From a virus, in the IMG/VR virus record IMGVR_UViG_3300009159_000227, positions 1 through 28,973 of that record: a DNA stretch of 28,973 nt. One strand, given 5' to 3'. Below are positions 14,514 through 22,144 of this stretch, in pieces (the first letter of the stretch is position 1; the number at the start of each line of letters is the position of its first letter). Under the pieces are notes generated by a model. That model was not told the origin of the DNA. It worked only from the letters and a program-made list of their open reading frames with translations, and made no database searches. The translations under genes were made by a program, and so were the position numbers.

Positions 14514-15134
14514 ATGAAAAAGTGTAGTAAATGTCATATTGAACAAGATATTTGTTTTTTTGGAAAAGATTCTAAAAGAAAAGATGGGTTAAGACTTTAT
14601 TGTAATAATTGCCGTAAAAAAGAAAGTCTTTATTATAGAATTAACAATAAAGAAAAAAGACAAAAAACACAAAAAAAATATAAAACATTAAATCCTGAAT
14701 ATTATTCAAATTATTATATTTCTCATAAAGAAGAAATTAAAGAATATAACAAAAATTATTACGAAACTAATAAAGAAAATTTAATTAATAAAATGTCACA
14801 ATATACTAGTAATAGAAAAAAAACGGACATTTTGTTTAAATTATTTCATGTTGTCAGGTCTAGGGTTTATAAAATTATTAAAATTAAAAGTATCAATAAA
14901 CAAAATAAAACTTTTGACATTGTTGGTTGTTCTCCAATCCAACTTAAAGAACATTTGGAAAAACAATTTAATGATGGGATGTCTTGGGATAATTATGGTA
15001 AATGGCATATTGACCACATAATACCATTATCATCCGCGAATAATGAAGATGAGGTTTACAAACTTTGTCATCATAATAACCTTCAACCTCTTTGGGCTGA
15101 AGATAACCTAAAAAAAAGTAATAAAATATTGTAA
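14514..15134 (+). CDS. HNH endonuclease with N-terminal zinc finger, probable mobile gene
   Basis: The 206-residue protein starts MKKCSKCHIEQ with a CxxC...CxxC zinc knuckle (CSKC, CNNC about 25 residues on), has a Lys/Asn/Tyr-rich middle, and ends with an HNH nuclease: KWHIDHIIPLSSA then HHNNLQPLWAEDNLKKSNK. The HIDH, N and H/N residues of the metal site are present. I chose ATG 14514, one base after the gp14 stop, over ATG 14487, which would overlap it by 26 bases and add nine unrelated residues. It is far more A-rich than its neighbours and sits between neck genes, as free-standing homing endonucleases do in T4-like phages. Its stop overlaps the next ATG (TAATG). Confidence 0.85.
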   Translation: MKKCSKCHIEQDICFFGKDSKRKDGLRLYCNNCRKKESLYYRINNKEKRQKTQKKYKTLNPEYYSNYYISHKEEIKEYNKNYYETNKENLINKMSQYTSNRKKTDILFKLFHVVRSRVYKIIKIKSINKQNKTFDIVGCSPIQLKEHLEKQFNDGMSWDNYGKWHIDHIIPLSSANNEDEVYKLCHHNNLQPLWAEDNLKKSNKIL

Positions 15135-16177
15135 TGCCATTACCAAGAGCACAAGTTAAACCAACGTTACCGTTAGTTCCACATAAAGTGTTGTCTGCTC
15201 GTAGAGAACAACTTTTGGAGTATATTAAATCTGACGGTACTTATCTTCCTAAATCAGTATTACATGCTGACTTAGATAAAGGTATGCTTAATTTTGTTAA
15301 GGAAGACCTTGAGGTTACTACTGCAGGTAAAACAGTTCCAATGTTGGATATCATTATTACAACTCAGAACTGGGCTCAATACACAGAGACGGCTATGTTT
15401 GTTGACCAAGATAACAATCCATCACCCCCATTTATTACAGTTGTTAGAAACCCTGATGTTAAGTATGGTAGTAATCCATCATTAATTTATACAATACCAA
15501 ACAGAAAACAATTCTACTATGCCTCAGTCCCAACTTGGAATGGTAATGAACAAGGTATGGATATCTACACAATACCGCAACCAATACCAGTCGATGTAAA
15601 ATATAGTGTAAAAATTGTTTGTAATAGAATGAGAGAACTTAATGAGTTGAATAAAGTAGTTATGCAAAAATTCTCATCAAGACAGGCTTATACTTTTATT
15701 AAAGGTCAATATGTTCCGATAGTTATGGACAATGTATCAAATGAATCACAATTAACAATCTCGGAAAGAAAATACTATATTCAAAGTTATGACTTCACAA
15801 TGTTAGGTTATCTAATAGATGAAGATGAGTTTGAAGTAAAACCTGCGATTGCTAGAGTTACTCAATTAGTGGAGATTGATACATCAACAAGAAGTCAAAG
15901 AAGAAAAAAATATCCACAAAATCCTGATGAAGTTGACATGAACTATTTGTTCGTTAGTGGTAATACAACATTAAGTGATGTGATGGATTATACTGCAAAT
16001 ATGAACTTAGTATCATCAAATAATATTGACACATTTGATGTGTATATTAATAATGATTACTATGGTAGTGACTTACAAAATATTCAGATAACAACCAATG
16101 ATATTTTAAGGATTGACGTTACAAAAAATAATAATACTCAAGAAGCGAATATCTTGTTCGAAAATAAGTTAGTTTAG
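15134..16177 (+). CDS. 15: Tail terminator/sheath-stabiliser-like protein, probably gp15-type
   Basis: The 347-residue protein contains LDIIITTQNWAQYTETAMF, TIPNRKQFYYASVPTWNGN, GMDIYTIPQPIPVDVKYSV, CNRMRELNELNKVVMQKFSSRQAYT and RKYYIQSYDFTMLGYLIDEDEFEVKPAI, a set typical of the gp15-region structural protein in T4-like environmental phages. T4 gp15 (272 residues) caps the tail tube and locks the last sheath ring. The C-terminal 70 residues, after an Arg/Lys-rich hinge, look like an added small beta domain. It is translationally coupled to the HNH gene and ends on the antisense small gene, with a 4-base overlap. The family is likely, the exact name less so. Confidence 0.6.
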   Translation: MPLPRAQVKPTLPLVPHKVLSARREQLLEYIKSDGTYLPKSVLHADLDKGMLNFVKEDLEVTTAGKTVPMLDIIITTQNWAQYTETAMFVDQDNNPSPPFITVVRNPDVKYGSNPSLIYTIPNRKQFYYASVPTWNGNEQGMDIYTIPQPIPVDVKYSVKIVCNRMRELNELNKVVMQKFSSRQAYTFIKGQYVPIVMDNVSNESQLTISERKYYIQSYDFTMLGYLIDEDEFEVKPAIARVTQLVEIDTSTRSQRRKKYPQNPDEVDMNYLFVSGNTTLSDVMDYTANMNLVSSNNIDTFDVYINNDYYGSDLQNIQITTNDILRIDVTKNNNTQEANILFENKLV

Positions 16178-16335
16178 TCTTCTCCGTATATATCTTTCTT
16201 CTCCTTACATTTTTCAATGATTAAATTTTCCAAAAATTTATAAATCTTTATTCCTCTCTTATCACAGTACTTTTTTAGTATCTCGTGTGATTCAGGGGAT
16301 ATTTTAATATTCTTTATTTCCTTCTTTATTTTCAT
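16174..16335 (-). CDS. 53-residue ribbon-helix-helix-like protein, antisense
   Basis: Minus-strand ORF from ATG at 16335 to TAA at 16174-16176, too short for routine gene calls. It reads a strand-like NIKISPESH, helix EILKKYCDKRG, turn IKIYK and helix FLENLIIEKCKEKK, the beta-alpha-alpha layout of Arc/MetJ/CopG DNA-binding proteins; it is strongly basic. It has its own TATTTAT box 35 bases upstream on the minus strand and is convergent with gp15, overlapping its stop by 4 bases. A regulator of the adjacent tail operon is possible (inference). Chance ORFs of this length exist, but the amphipathic helices and the box make it credible. Confidence 0.6.
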   Translation of the reverse strand: MKIKKEIKNIKISPESHEILKKYCDKRGIKIYKFLENLIIEKCKEKKDIYGED

Positions 16336-16370
16336 GGGCAGAAAAAAGGCAGAATTTATTCCTACCGTTT

Positions 16371-16377
16371 ATAAATA
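16371..16377 (-). promoter_or_regulatory. TATTTAT box for the small antisense gene
   Basis: ATAAATA on the plus strand lies 35 bases before the minus-strand start at 16335. It is back to back with the rightward box at 16415. Confidence 0.4.
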
Positions 16378-16414
16378 GATATACAAAAGTAAAGTTTTTT
16401 CATCTTATAATGAA

Positions 16415-16421
16415 TATTTAT
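16415..16421 (+). promoter_or_regulatory. TATTTAT box before tail sheath
   Basis: AATATTTAT ends 37 bases before ATG 16459. With the leftward box at 16371 it makes a second divergent arrangement, between the small antisense gene and the sheath gene. Confidence 0.5.
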
Positions 16422-16458
16422 CTATAAAATAAATCTGCATTAGAATAAAAATTAAATA

Positions 16459-19400
16459 ATGGCAACAGCACAAGCAAATCAAAAAGTATACGTATCACCA
16501 GGTGTCTACACATCTGAGACAGACTTATCGTTCGTGGCTCAGAGCGTAGGTGTTACGACATTAGGTCTTGTAGGGGAAACTATTAAGGGTCCTGCATTTG
16601 AACCTGTGTTCATTACAAACTACGACGAGTTCCAAGCTTACTTCGGTGGCACAGAACCTGTTAAGTTTTATAACACACAAATTCCTAAGTACGAAGCTGC
16701 TTACATAGCTAAATCTTACTTACAACAATCAAACCAATTATTTGTAACAAGAGTCTTAGGACTTTCAGGTTATGACGCAGGTCCTTCTTGGAGTCTTAAA
16801 TTAATCGCTAACGCTGACCCAACTACAATTGGATTAGATGGTGGTGGTACTCCTTGGTCTGCCGATTTTTCAGGAACTACAGGAGGGACAGTTACATTCT
16901 TAGACGCACTTCCTGATGAAGTACAAGCTAACTTAAATGTACAATATAGAATGGCTGATGGTAGTACATCAACATTACAAACAGATTTCAATACTTACTT
17001 GAGTGATATTTTCGTAAATGGTACTTCGGGGTCAACCGCAGTAATTTACGGAGCGATTGATTCAGCTGACTATGATTCATTAACAGGTTCAACATACACA
17101 GGTATTACTAATGCTTATGTTTGTGACTCACCAAATTTAGATTATAACGATTTATCTGCAAGTGATAATGATACTTGGTATTATGCTAACTTTAACTTAG
17201 ACAGTGGAAACGCTTACACAGGATATTCATTCTATTATAAATTTAATGCTGTAACGGGAGCATCAACTACGTATAGTGGTACTATTTCAGGTAACATCTA
17301 CTCATATACAGGAACTGCATATTCAGAGTTCAATAACATGGTTGTCGCAACTTTACGTTCAAGAGGTATCTCTTTATACGATAACAGTGCGGATAGTGAG
17401 AATCACGGACCAATTTATCAAGTAACAGGTCTTACTGATTTACAAATTGTGAGCACAGGTCAATACTCAGGTATTACTCAATCACCTTACGCAACATTCC
17501 TATTATCAGGTGTTACTAAAGCAGATGCTAACTCAGGAGAAAGAACTTCATTCTCATTTGAAACTTCATTATTAGCTTCATCTTCAAAATATCTTACTAA
17601 AGTATTGGGTGTTGACAACTTTGGAAAATCAAGATTTGAAGTTCCTGTGTTTGTAGAGGAAGCATATCAAGGTAGTCTTAACTATGCATATAATCAAGGT
17701 TATATTCGTGGTTTAAGTTCTGAATTAATAGCATTACCTGAAGCTAGAAGTCAAAACCCTAGTTCAATTGCTTGGAATTTAGAAAAGTATCAATCACCTG
17801 AAACACCTTATTTAGTTTCTGAATTGAGAGGTAATAAAGTTTATAACTTATTCAAGTTTATCTCAATCTCTGATGGAGATTCTGCTAACGTTGAAATCAA
17901 AGTTTCTATAGCTAACTTATCATTCAACAATATGTCGTTTGACGTTTTAGTTAGAAATTTTTATGATACAGATGCTAATCCAGTTGTAATTGAGAAATTC
18001 ACAAATTGTAATATGGACCCAGCTTCTAACAACTTTGTTGCTAAGAAAATTGGTTCATCTAATGGCGAGTTTGCATTAATTTCAAAATATATAATGATTG
18101 AATTGGCGGATGAAGCTCCGATTGATGCAATCCCTTGTGGATTCTACGGTTATACTCAAAGAGAGTATGAATCTGCTTCTAATCCTTCACCATACCCTAA
18201 ATTCAAAACTAAATATTATTATCCAGGTGAGGTTATTTATAATCCTCCATTCGGAACTGCTGCTGGTACATCAAATGCTGTAGAGTCGGCAGGAGATATA
18301 GTTAGAAGAAGTTATTTAGGATTCTCAACTCAATTTGGAATTGATGAGTCATTCTTAACATATAAAGGAAAACAAAATCCTATAGTTGGCTGGGAAACAG
18401 CAACTGATTCAGTTAAATGGAATTACTTAAGTAAAGGTTTCCACATGGACTCAGGTGCAACTGTTGTCACAATTGCTAACACATCAATATCTAGTGGTCA
18501 AACAGCATTTGAATGTGGTGTTGCAGATTTCAGAAGTGACCCACAAACTCAAGAAAATCCGTATTACTTCATTTACGCTAGAAAGTACACAGTATGTTTT
18601 GCTGGTGGATTTGACGGATGGGATATCTACAGAGAGTGGAGAACTAACCAAGATAGATTCCAATTGGGAGCTTCGGGTTTTTTAGCTGGCGCTTATCCAT
18701 CATCTAGATACCCTACTGCAACAGGTGACGGTATGTTCAAGAGAATAATTGTACAAAACAATACTCAAGATTTTGCAAACACTGACTACTACGCTTACTT
18801 ATTAGGTATCTTATCATTTGGAAATCCTGAGGCGACAAACATTAACGTGTTTGCAACTTCAAGTATTGACTATGTTAACAACTCAAACTTAGTAGAAGAA
18901 GCGATAGACATGATTCAATATTCAAGAGCTGATTCAGTTTACATTGCAACAACTCCCGATTACAGCATGTATACACCAGATTCAACGAGTTCTTTAGATA
19001 TCATCTACTCACAAGAGGCTGTTGATAACTTAAATAACACAGGTATTGACTCTAACTATACCGCAACTTATTATCCTTGGATATTAGTAAGAGATACAGT
19101 TAACAATACACAAATCTATTTACCACCAACAGGTGAAGTTTGTAGAAACTTAGCATTGACTGATAACATTGCATTCCCTTGGTTCGCATCTGCGGGTTAC
19201 ACAAGAGGTCTTGTAAACTCAATCAAAGCTAGACAAAAATTAACTCAACAAGATAGAGATACATTGTATCAAGGTAGAATTAACCCAATCGCTACTTTCT
19301 CTGATGTAGGAACTGTAATTTGGGGTAACAAAACTTTACAAGTTGCTGATACCGCACTTAACAGATTAAATGTTAGAAGATTGTTATTACAAGCTCGTAA

Positions 19401-19671
19401 GTTAATTTCAGCTGTAGCGGTTAGATTATTGTTTGAACAAAACGACCAAATCGTTAGACAACAATTCTTAGATAGTGTTAACCCTATTTTAGATTCAATC
19501 AGAAGAGACAGAGGTTTATACGATTTCCGTGTAACAGTTTCTTCTTCACCTGAAGATTTAGATAGAAATACATTAACAGGTAAGATATACTTAAAACCAA
19601 CAAAAGCTTTAGAATTCATTGACATTGAATTCTTTATAACTCCAACAGGAGCTTCGTTTGAGAATATCTAA
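16459..19671 (+). CDS. 18: Tail sheath protein, gp18-like
   Basis: The 1070-residue major contractile sheath subunit. The N-terminus is typical: VYVSPGVYTSETDLSFV..., VGVTTLGLVGET and PVFITNYDEFQAYFGG. The C-terminal third is the conserved sheath core: PWFASAGYTRG, KLTQQDRDTLYQGRINPIA, NVRRLLLQARKLISAV and DFRVTVSSSPEDLDRNTL, ending with a strand-rich tail that links neighbouring subunits. T4 gp18 has 659 residues; the extra 400 lie mainly between about residues 90 and 560, in a Ser/Thr/Tyr/Asn-rich region that would form the outward-facing protease-resistant and insertion domains. Strong hairpin terminator follows. Confidence 0.93.
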   Translation: MATAQANQKVYVSPGVYTSETDLSFVAQSVGVTTLGLVGETIKGPAFEPVFITNYDEFQAYFGGTEPVKFYNTQIPKYEAAYIAKSYLQQSNQLFVTRVLGLSGYDAGPSWSLKLIANADPTTIGLDGGGTPWSADFSGTTGGTVTFLDALPDEVQANLNVQYRMADGSTSTLQTDFNTYLSDIFVNGTSGSTAVIYGAIDSADYDSLTGSTYTGITNAYVCDSPNLDYNDLSASDNDTWYYANFNLDSGNAYTGYSFYYKFNAVTGASTTYSGTISGNIYSYTGTAYSEFNNMVVATLRSRGISLYDNSADSENHGPIYQVTGLTDLQIVSTGQYSGITQSPYATFLLSGVTKADANSGERTSFSFETSLLASSSKYLTKVLGVDNFGKSRFEVPVFVEEAYQGSLNYAYNQGYIRGLSSELIALPEARSQNPSSIAWNLEKYQSPETPYLVSELRGNKVYNLFKFISISDGDSANVEIKVSIANLSFNNMSFDVLVRNFYDTDANPVVIEKFTNCNMDPASNNFVAKKIGSSNGEFALISKYIMIELADEAPIDAIPCGFYGYTQREYESASNPSPYPKFKTKYYYPGEVIYNPPFGTAAGTSNAVESAGDIVRRSYLGFSTQFGIDESFLTYKGKQNPIVGWETATDSVKWNYLSKGFHMDSGATVVTIANTSISSGQTAFECGVADFRSDPQTQENPYYFIYARKYTVCFAGGFDGWDIYREWRTNQDRFQLGASGFLAGAYPSSRYPTATGDGMFKRIIVQNNTQDFANTDYYAYLLGILSFGNPEATNINVFATSSIDYVNNSNLVEEAIDMIQYSRADSVYIATTPDYSMYTPDSTSSLDIIYSQEAVDNLNNTGIDSNYTATYYPWILVRDTVNNTQIYLPPTGEVCRNLALTDNIAFPWFASAGYTRGLVNSIKARQKLTQQDRDTLYQGRINPIATFSDVGTVIWGNKTLQVADTALNRLNVRRLLLQARKLISAVAVRLLFEQNDQIVRQQFLDSVNPILDSIRRDRGLYDFRVTVSSSPEDLDRNTLTGKIYLKPTKALEFIDIEFFITPTGASFENI

Positions 19672-19682
19672 AATAATACAAT

Positions 19683-19706
19683 GGGGGTACGAATGTACCC
19701 CCTTTA
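19683..19706 (+). terminator. Intrinsic terminator after tail sheath
   Basis: GGGGGTAC (19683-19690), loop GAAT, GTACCCCC (19695-19702), then TTTA. The 8-bp stem is the most GC-rich spot around. The T-run is short, so termination may be partial and let the HAD gene be read at a lower level. Confidence 0.75.
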
Positions 19707-19712
19707 GCCAAT

Positions 19713-20543
19713 ATGAAACAACAAATTAAAGAAGGATTTAAAAATGAGGGTACTCCAGATATGAAGTACTATGCATTTGATTGGGATGATAACATTGTTC
19801 ACATGCCAACAAAGATTATTTTAAAGTCTGAAGATGGTGATGAAGTTGGGATGAGTACTGAAGATTTTGCGGAATATAGAAGTGAGATTGGAAAAAACCC
19901 ATTTAATTACAAAGGTGAAACAATTGTTGATTTTGCAGAAGATGCTTTTAAAAACTTTAAAACCGCTGGTGACAAAGACTTTTTAGTTGATGCAATGAGA
20001 GCAAAATTAGGTCCCGCATTTAATGATTTTAAAGAAGCTATTAACAATGGTTCAATTTTTTCTATAATTACTGCGAGAGGTCATAATCCTAATACATTAA
20101 AACAAGCCGTTTACAATTACATTATAGACGGATTTAATGGAATAGACAAAGACCATTTAGTTAAGAATCTAAAAAAATATAGAACATTTGCTGATGAAGA
20201 CGATATGACTGATGATGAATTAATCAAGTCATATTTAGAGATGAATAAGTACCACCCTGTTTCTTTTGGGGACGACTCTGGAGCGGTTAATCCTGAGGAG
20301 GCAAAAGTAGAAGCGATGGAAGATTTTGTTTCTTATATTAAAGGTATGTCTGGAGTATTAAATAAGAAGGCATTTTTAAAGAATGATGTATCTAATAATT
20401 TTATTCCTAAACAACCTAGTATTGGATTTTCAGATGATGATATAAGAAATGTAGAAGTAATGAATAAACATTTTAAAAATAAACCAGATAATATAGTTAA
20501 AACTTATTCTACTGCAGGAGGAATTAAGCAAGAATATAAGTAA
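19713..20543 (+). CDS. HAD-superfamily phosphatase
   Basis: The 276-residue protein has the HAD motifs in order: motif I YAFDWDDNIVH (nucleophile Asp23, general acid Asp25), motif II IFSIITARGHN (Thr120), and a motif IV-like SFGDDSG (186-189) or SDDDIRNVEVMNKH (240-), with a cap segment between. This class removes phosphate from nucleotides, sugars or DNA ends. T4 Pnkp and other phage HAD enzymes act on nucleic acids, but the substrate here cannot be read from the sequence. It lies between sheath and tube genes with only a weak terminator before it and a TATTTAT box after it. No nearby gene explains its presence in a tail operon. Confidence 0.75.
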   Translation: MKQQIKEGFKNEGTPDMKYYAFDWDDNIVHMPTKIILKSEDGDEVGMSTEDFAEYRSEIGKNPFNYKGETIVDFAEDAFKNFKTAGDKDFLVDAMRAKLGPAFNDFKEAINNGSIFSIITARGHNPNTLKQAVYNYIIDGFNGIDKDHLVKNLKKYRTFADEDDMTDDELIKSYLEMNKYHPVSFGDDSGAVNPEEAKVEAMEDFVSYIKGMSGVLNKKAFLKNDVSNNFIPKQPSIGFSDDDIRNVEVMNKHFKNKPDNIVKTYSTAGGIKQEYK

Positions 20544-20595
20544 TTAATAATTCTTTCAAAATTAAAGTAAATAGAAAAATTTTTGAGAGTTACTA

Positions 20596-20602
20596 TATTT
20601 AT
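20596..20602 (+). promoter_or_regulatory. TATTTAT box before tail tube
   Basis: TATATTTAT (20594-20602) ends 37 bases before ATG 20640, at the same spacing as the sheath promoter, so the two abundant tail proteins share a leader design. Confidence 0.5.
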
Positions 20603-20639
20603 TAGATATAAACACAGAAAACAAAAAAATTAAAATAAC

Positions 20640-21128
20640 ATGGCTGATTTATTAATGAAAATGCCGATACCTTACGAACCAAAACGTCAAAATCGTTTCA
20701 TTCTAAGGTTTCCATCAAGTTTAGGTATTAACGAGTGGTTTGTAGAAACAGCGTCAAGACCACAGATTGCTATTAACCCAGTAGAGGTACAGTTTTTAAA
20801 TACTTCAACATTCGTTGCAGGTAGATTCAAATGGAATCCAATCAACGTACAATTTAGAGACCCAATCGGTCCATCGGCAGCTCAAGCTTTAATGGAGTGG
20901 GTTCGTTTACACGCTGAATCTGTTACAGGTCGTATGGGTTATGCAGCAGGTTATAAGAAAGATATTGACTTGGAGATGTTAGACCCAACTGGAGTTGTTG
21001 TTGAGAAGTGGATTCTTTATGGAACATTCTTAACAAACGTTAACTTTAACGCATTGGATTACAAGTCAGACGCTTTAGCAACAATCACGGCTACATTACA
21101 AATGGATAGATGTGTGTTAGTTTATTGA
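20640..21128 (+). CDS. 19: Tail tube protein, gp19-like
   Basis: The 162-residue protein is almost exactly T4 gp19 size (163). It has the tube-protein layout: PKRQNRFILRFPSSLGINEWFV, ASRPQIAINPVEVQFLN, FKWNPINVQFRDPIGPSAAQALMEWV, then LDPTGVVVEKWILYGTFLTNVNFNALDYKSD and a last strand ATITATLQMDR. Hexameric rings of this protein stack to form the inner tail tube. It follows the sheath and precedes the gp26-like protein and the tape measure, the usual order. Confidence 0.92.
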   Translation: MADLLMKMPIPYEPKRQNRFILRFPSSLGINEWFVETASRPQIAINPVEVQFLNTSTFVAGRFKWNPINVQFRDPIGPSAAQALMEWVRLHAESVTGRMGYAAGYKKDIDLEMLDPTGVVVEKWILYGTFLTNVNFNALDYKSDALATITATLQMDRCVLVY

Positions 21129-21175
21129 TTTTTTAATAAAATACGTCTAACCATTTATAAAATAATTTATTATAC

Positions 21176-21183
21176 TATATTTA
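21176..21183 (+). promoter_or_regulatory. TATATTTA box before the gp26-like gene
   Basis: TATATTTA lies directly upstream of the 10-bp hairpin at 21183. It is a variant of the TATTTAT box, so the transcript would begin with or inside the hairpin. Weak support on its own. Confidence 0.3.
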
Positions 21184-21218
21184 ACCGTAAAGCATAAACA
21201 CTTTACGGTTATTTTTTT
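21183..21218 (+). terminator. Hairpin and T-tract running into the next start codon
   Basis: AACCGTAAAG (21183-21192), 8-base loop, CTTTACGGTT (21201-21210), then ATTTTTTT up to ATG 21219. A perfect 10-bp stem with a U-tract is a classic intrinsic terminator for the tube transcript. Because the U-tract touches the next ATG, it also forms the leader of the gp26-like gene. Confidence 0.8.
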
Positions 21219-21962
21219 ATGGACAATCAAACATCAGACTACGGTCAACAAAATTTTACACTTCCTCATGACGTGGTACCTTTACCATCGGGGGGGATTT
21301 TTTACAAAAACAAAAAGAAATCTTTAAAAGTTGGATATCTAACTGCCTCAGATGAGAATATATTAATGGGCGGTGGTGCCGATTTGACTCTTAACTTATT
21401 AAGAGCAAAAATCTATGAACCTGATATGAGGGTAGAAGATTTAATTGAAGGGGATATTGAAGCAATCTTAATCTTTTTAAGAAACACAGCTTTCGGACCT
21501 GAAATGACATTAAATCTTACAGACCCAACAACAAACAAACCATTCCAAACAACAGTTTTGTTAGACCAATTACAAATTATTAATGGTCAAACACCAAGTG
21601 AAGATGGAACTTTTACAACAACTTTATCAAAATCTCAAGCGGTTGTTAAAGTTAAACCATTATCATATGGCGAAATTATGGAAATCACAAGAATGGCAGA
21701 CTCATATCCACAAGGAAGAGTTGTTCCAAAAATTACGTGGAGAATGCAGAAAGAAATAGTAGAAATAAACGGTAGTTCAGATAAGGCAGAAATTTCAAAG
21801 TTTATTGAGTCAATGCCAATTATGGATTCAAAAGAATTTAGAAACTTTATGAATCAAAATGAACCAAGATTAGATATGAAAAGAGTAGTTATGACCCCAT
21901 CAGGAGAAAAATTGACAGTAAATGTCGGTTTAGGGGTAGACTTTTTTCGTCCTTTCTTCTGA
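21219..21962 (+). CDS. 26: gp26-like baseplate/tail-assembly protein (zero frame)
   Basis: The 247-residue protein resembles the T4 baseplate family (gp26/gp51 group): LPHDVVPLPSGGIFYKNKK, KVGYLTASDENILMGG, LRAKIYEPDMRVEDLIEGD, AILIFLRNTAFGPEMTLNL, SYGEIMEITRMADSYPQGRV, and a LGVDFFRPFF end. The PSGGxxY, LlegD and fLRnxafGpe motifs are the family signature. It sits between tube and tape measure, the place of tail-assembly chaperones in many tailed phages. It stops abruptly at TGA 21960-21962, while a well-formed 50-codon extension continues in the +1 frame, so the full gene product may be 293 residues. In T4-like proteins this end is normally longer, which supports either a frameshift or a sequencing indel. 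Confidence 0.65.
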   Translation: MDNQTSDYGQQNFTLPHDVVPLPSGGIFYKNKKKSLKVGYLTASDENILMGGGADLTLNLLRAKIYEPDMRVEDLIEGDIEAILIFLRNTAFGPEMTLNLTDPTTNKPFQTTVLLDQLQIINGQTPSEDGTFTTTLSKSQAVVKVKPLSYGEIMEITRMADSYPQGRVVPKITWRMQKEIVEINGSSDKAEISKFIESMPIMDSKEFRNFMNQNEPRLDMKRVVMTPSGEKLTVNVGLGVDFFRPFF

Positions 21963-22101
21963 TTATAGGAAAGGTCAAATTGATGAGTTTTATTATTTAA
22001 ATAATTTAATGAAGATAACTTATCAAGATTTTGAGAAAATGCCAATTTTTATTAGGAAATATTTATTGGACAAATGGATTGAAGAAAACAAGAAGGACTA
22101 A
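21949..22101 (+). CDS. +1-frame extension of the gp26-like gene
   Basis: In the +1 frame the sequence is open from 21940 to TAA 22099-22101. From the putative slip it encodes VLSSDYRKGQIDEFYYLNNL, then MKITYQDFEKMPIFIRKYLL, then DKWIEENKKD. The MPxxxRKYLLDKWIEE helix and a Tyr-rich helix before it look like real protein, not chance. There is no good start: the only internal ATG (22009) has no leader. Candidate slip sites are TTT.TTT.CGT (21942-21950), where tRNA-Phe on TTT can move +1 to TTC, and TTC.TGA at the stop. A base miscount in the T6 run is the alternative. The stop lies in the stem of a 12-bp hairpin. Confidence 0.6.
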   Translation, partial: VLSSDYRKGQIDEFYYLNNLMKITYQDFEKMPIFIRKYLLDKWIEENKKD

Positions 22102-22118
22102 AAAAATTAGTCCTTCTT
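22090..22118 (+). terminator. Hairpin terminator before tape measure
   Basis: AAGAAGGACTAA (22090-22101), loop of five A, TTAGTCCTTCTT (22107-22118): a perfect 12-bp stem that includes the stop codon of the +1-frame extension and is followed by TCTATTTATAT. The T-tract is weak, so it may act as a partial terminator or RNA-processing/protecting hairpin. Confidence 0.65.
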
Positions 22119-22119
22119 C

Positions 22120-22126
22120 TATTTAT
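22120..22126 (+). promoter_or_regulatory. TATTTAT box before tape measure
   Basis: CTATTTAT begins two bases after the hairpin and ends 18 bases before ATG 22145, the typical spacing. Hairpin then box then gene mirrors the arrangement at 1273-1325. Confidence 0.5.
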
Positions 22127-22144
22127 ATAGAAACCTATTAATAT

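Noticed and set aside
22009-22101. Separate 30-residue gene starting at ATG 22009
   Set aside because: The protein-like reading begins well upstream of this ATG in the same frame and the leader has no initiation features; an extension of the gp26-like gene fits better.
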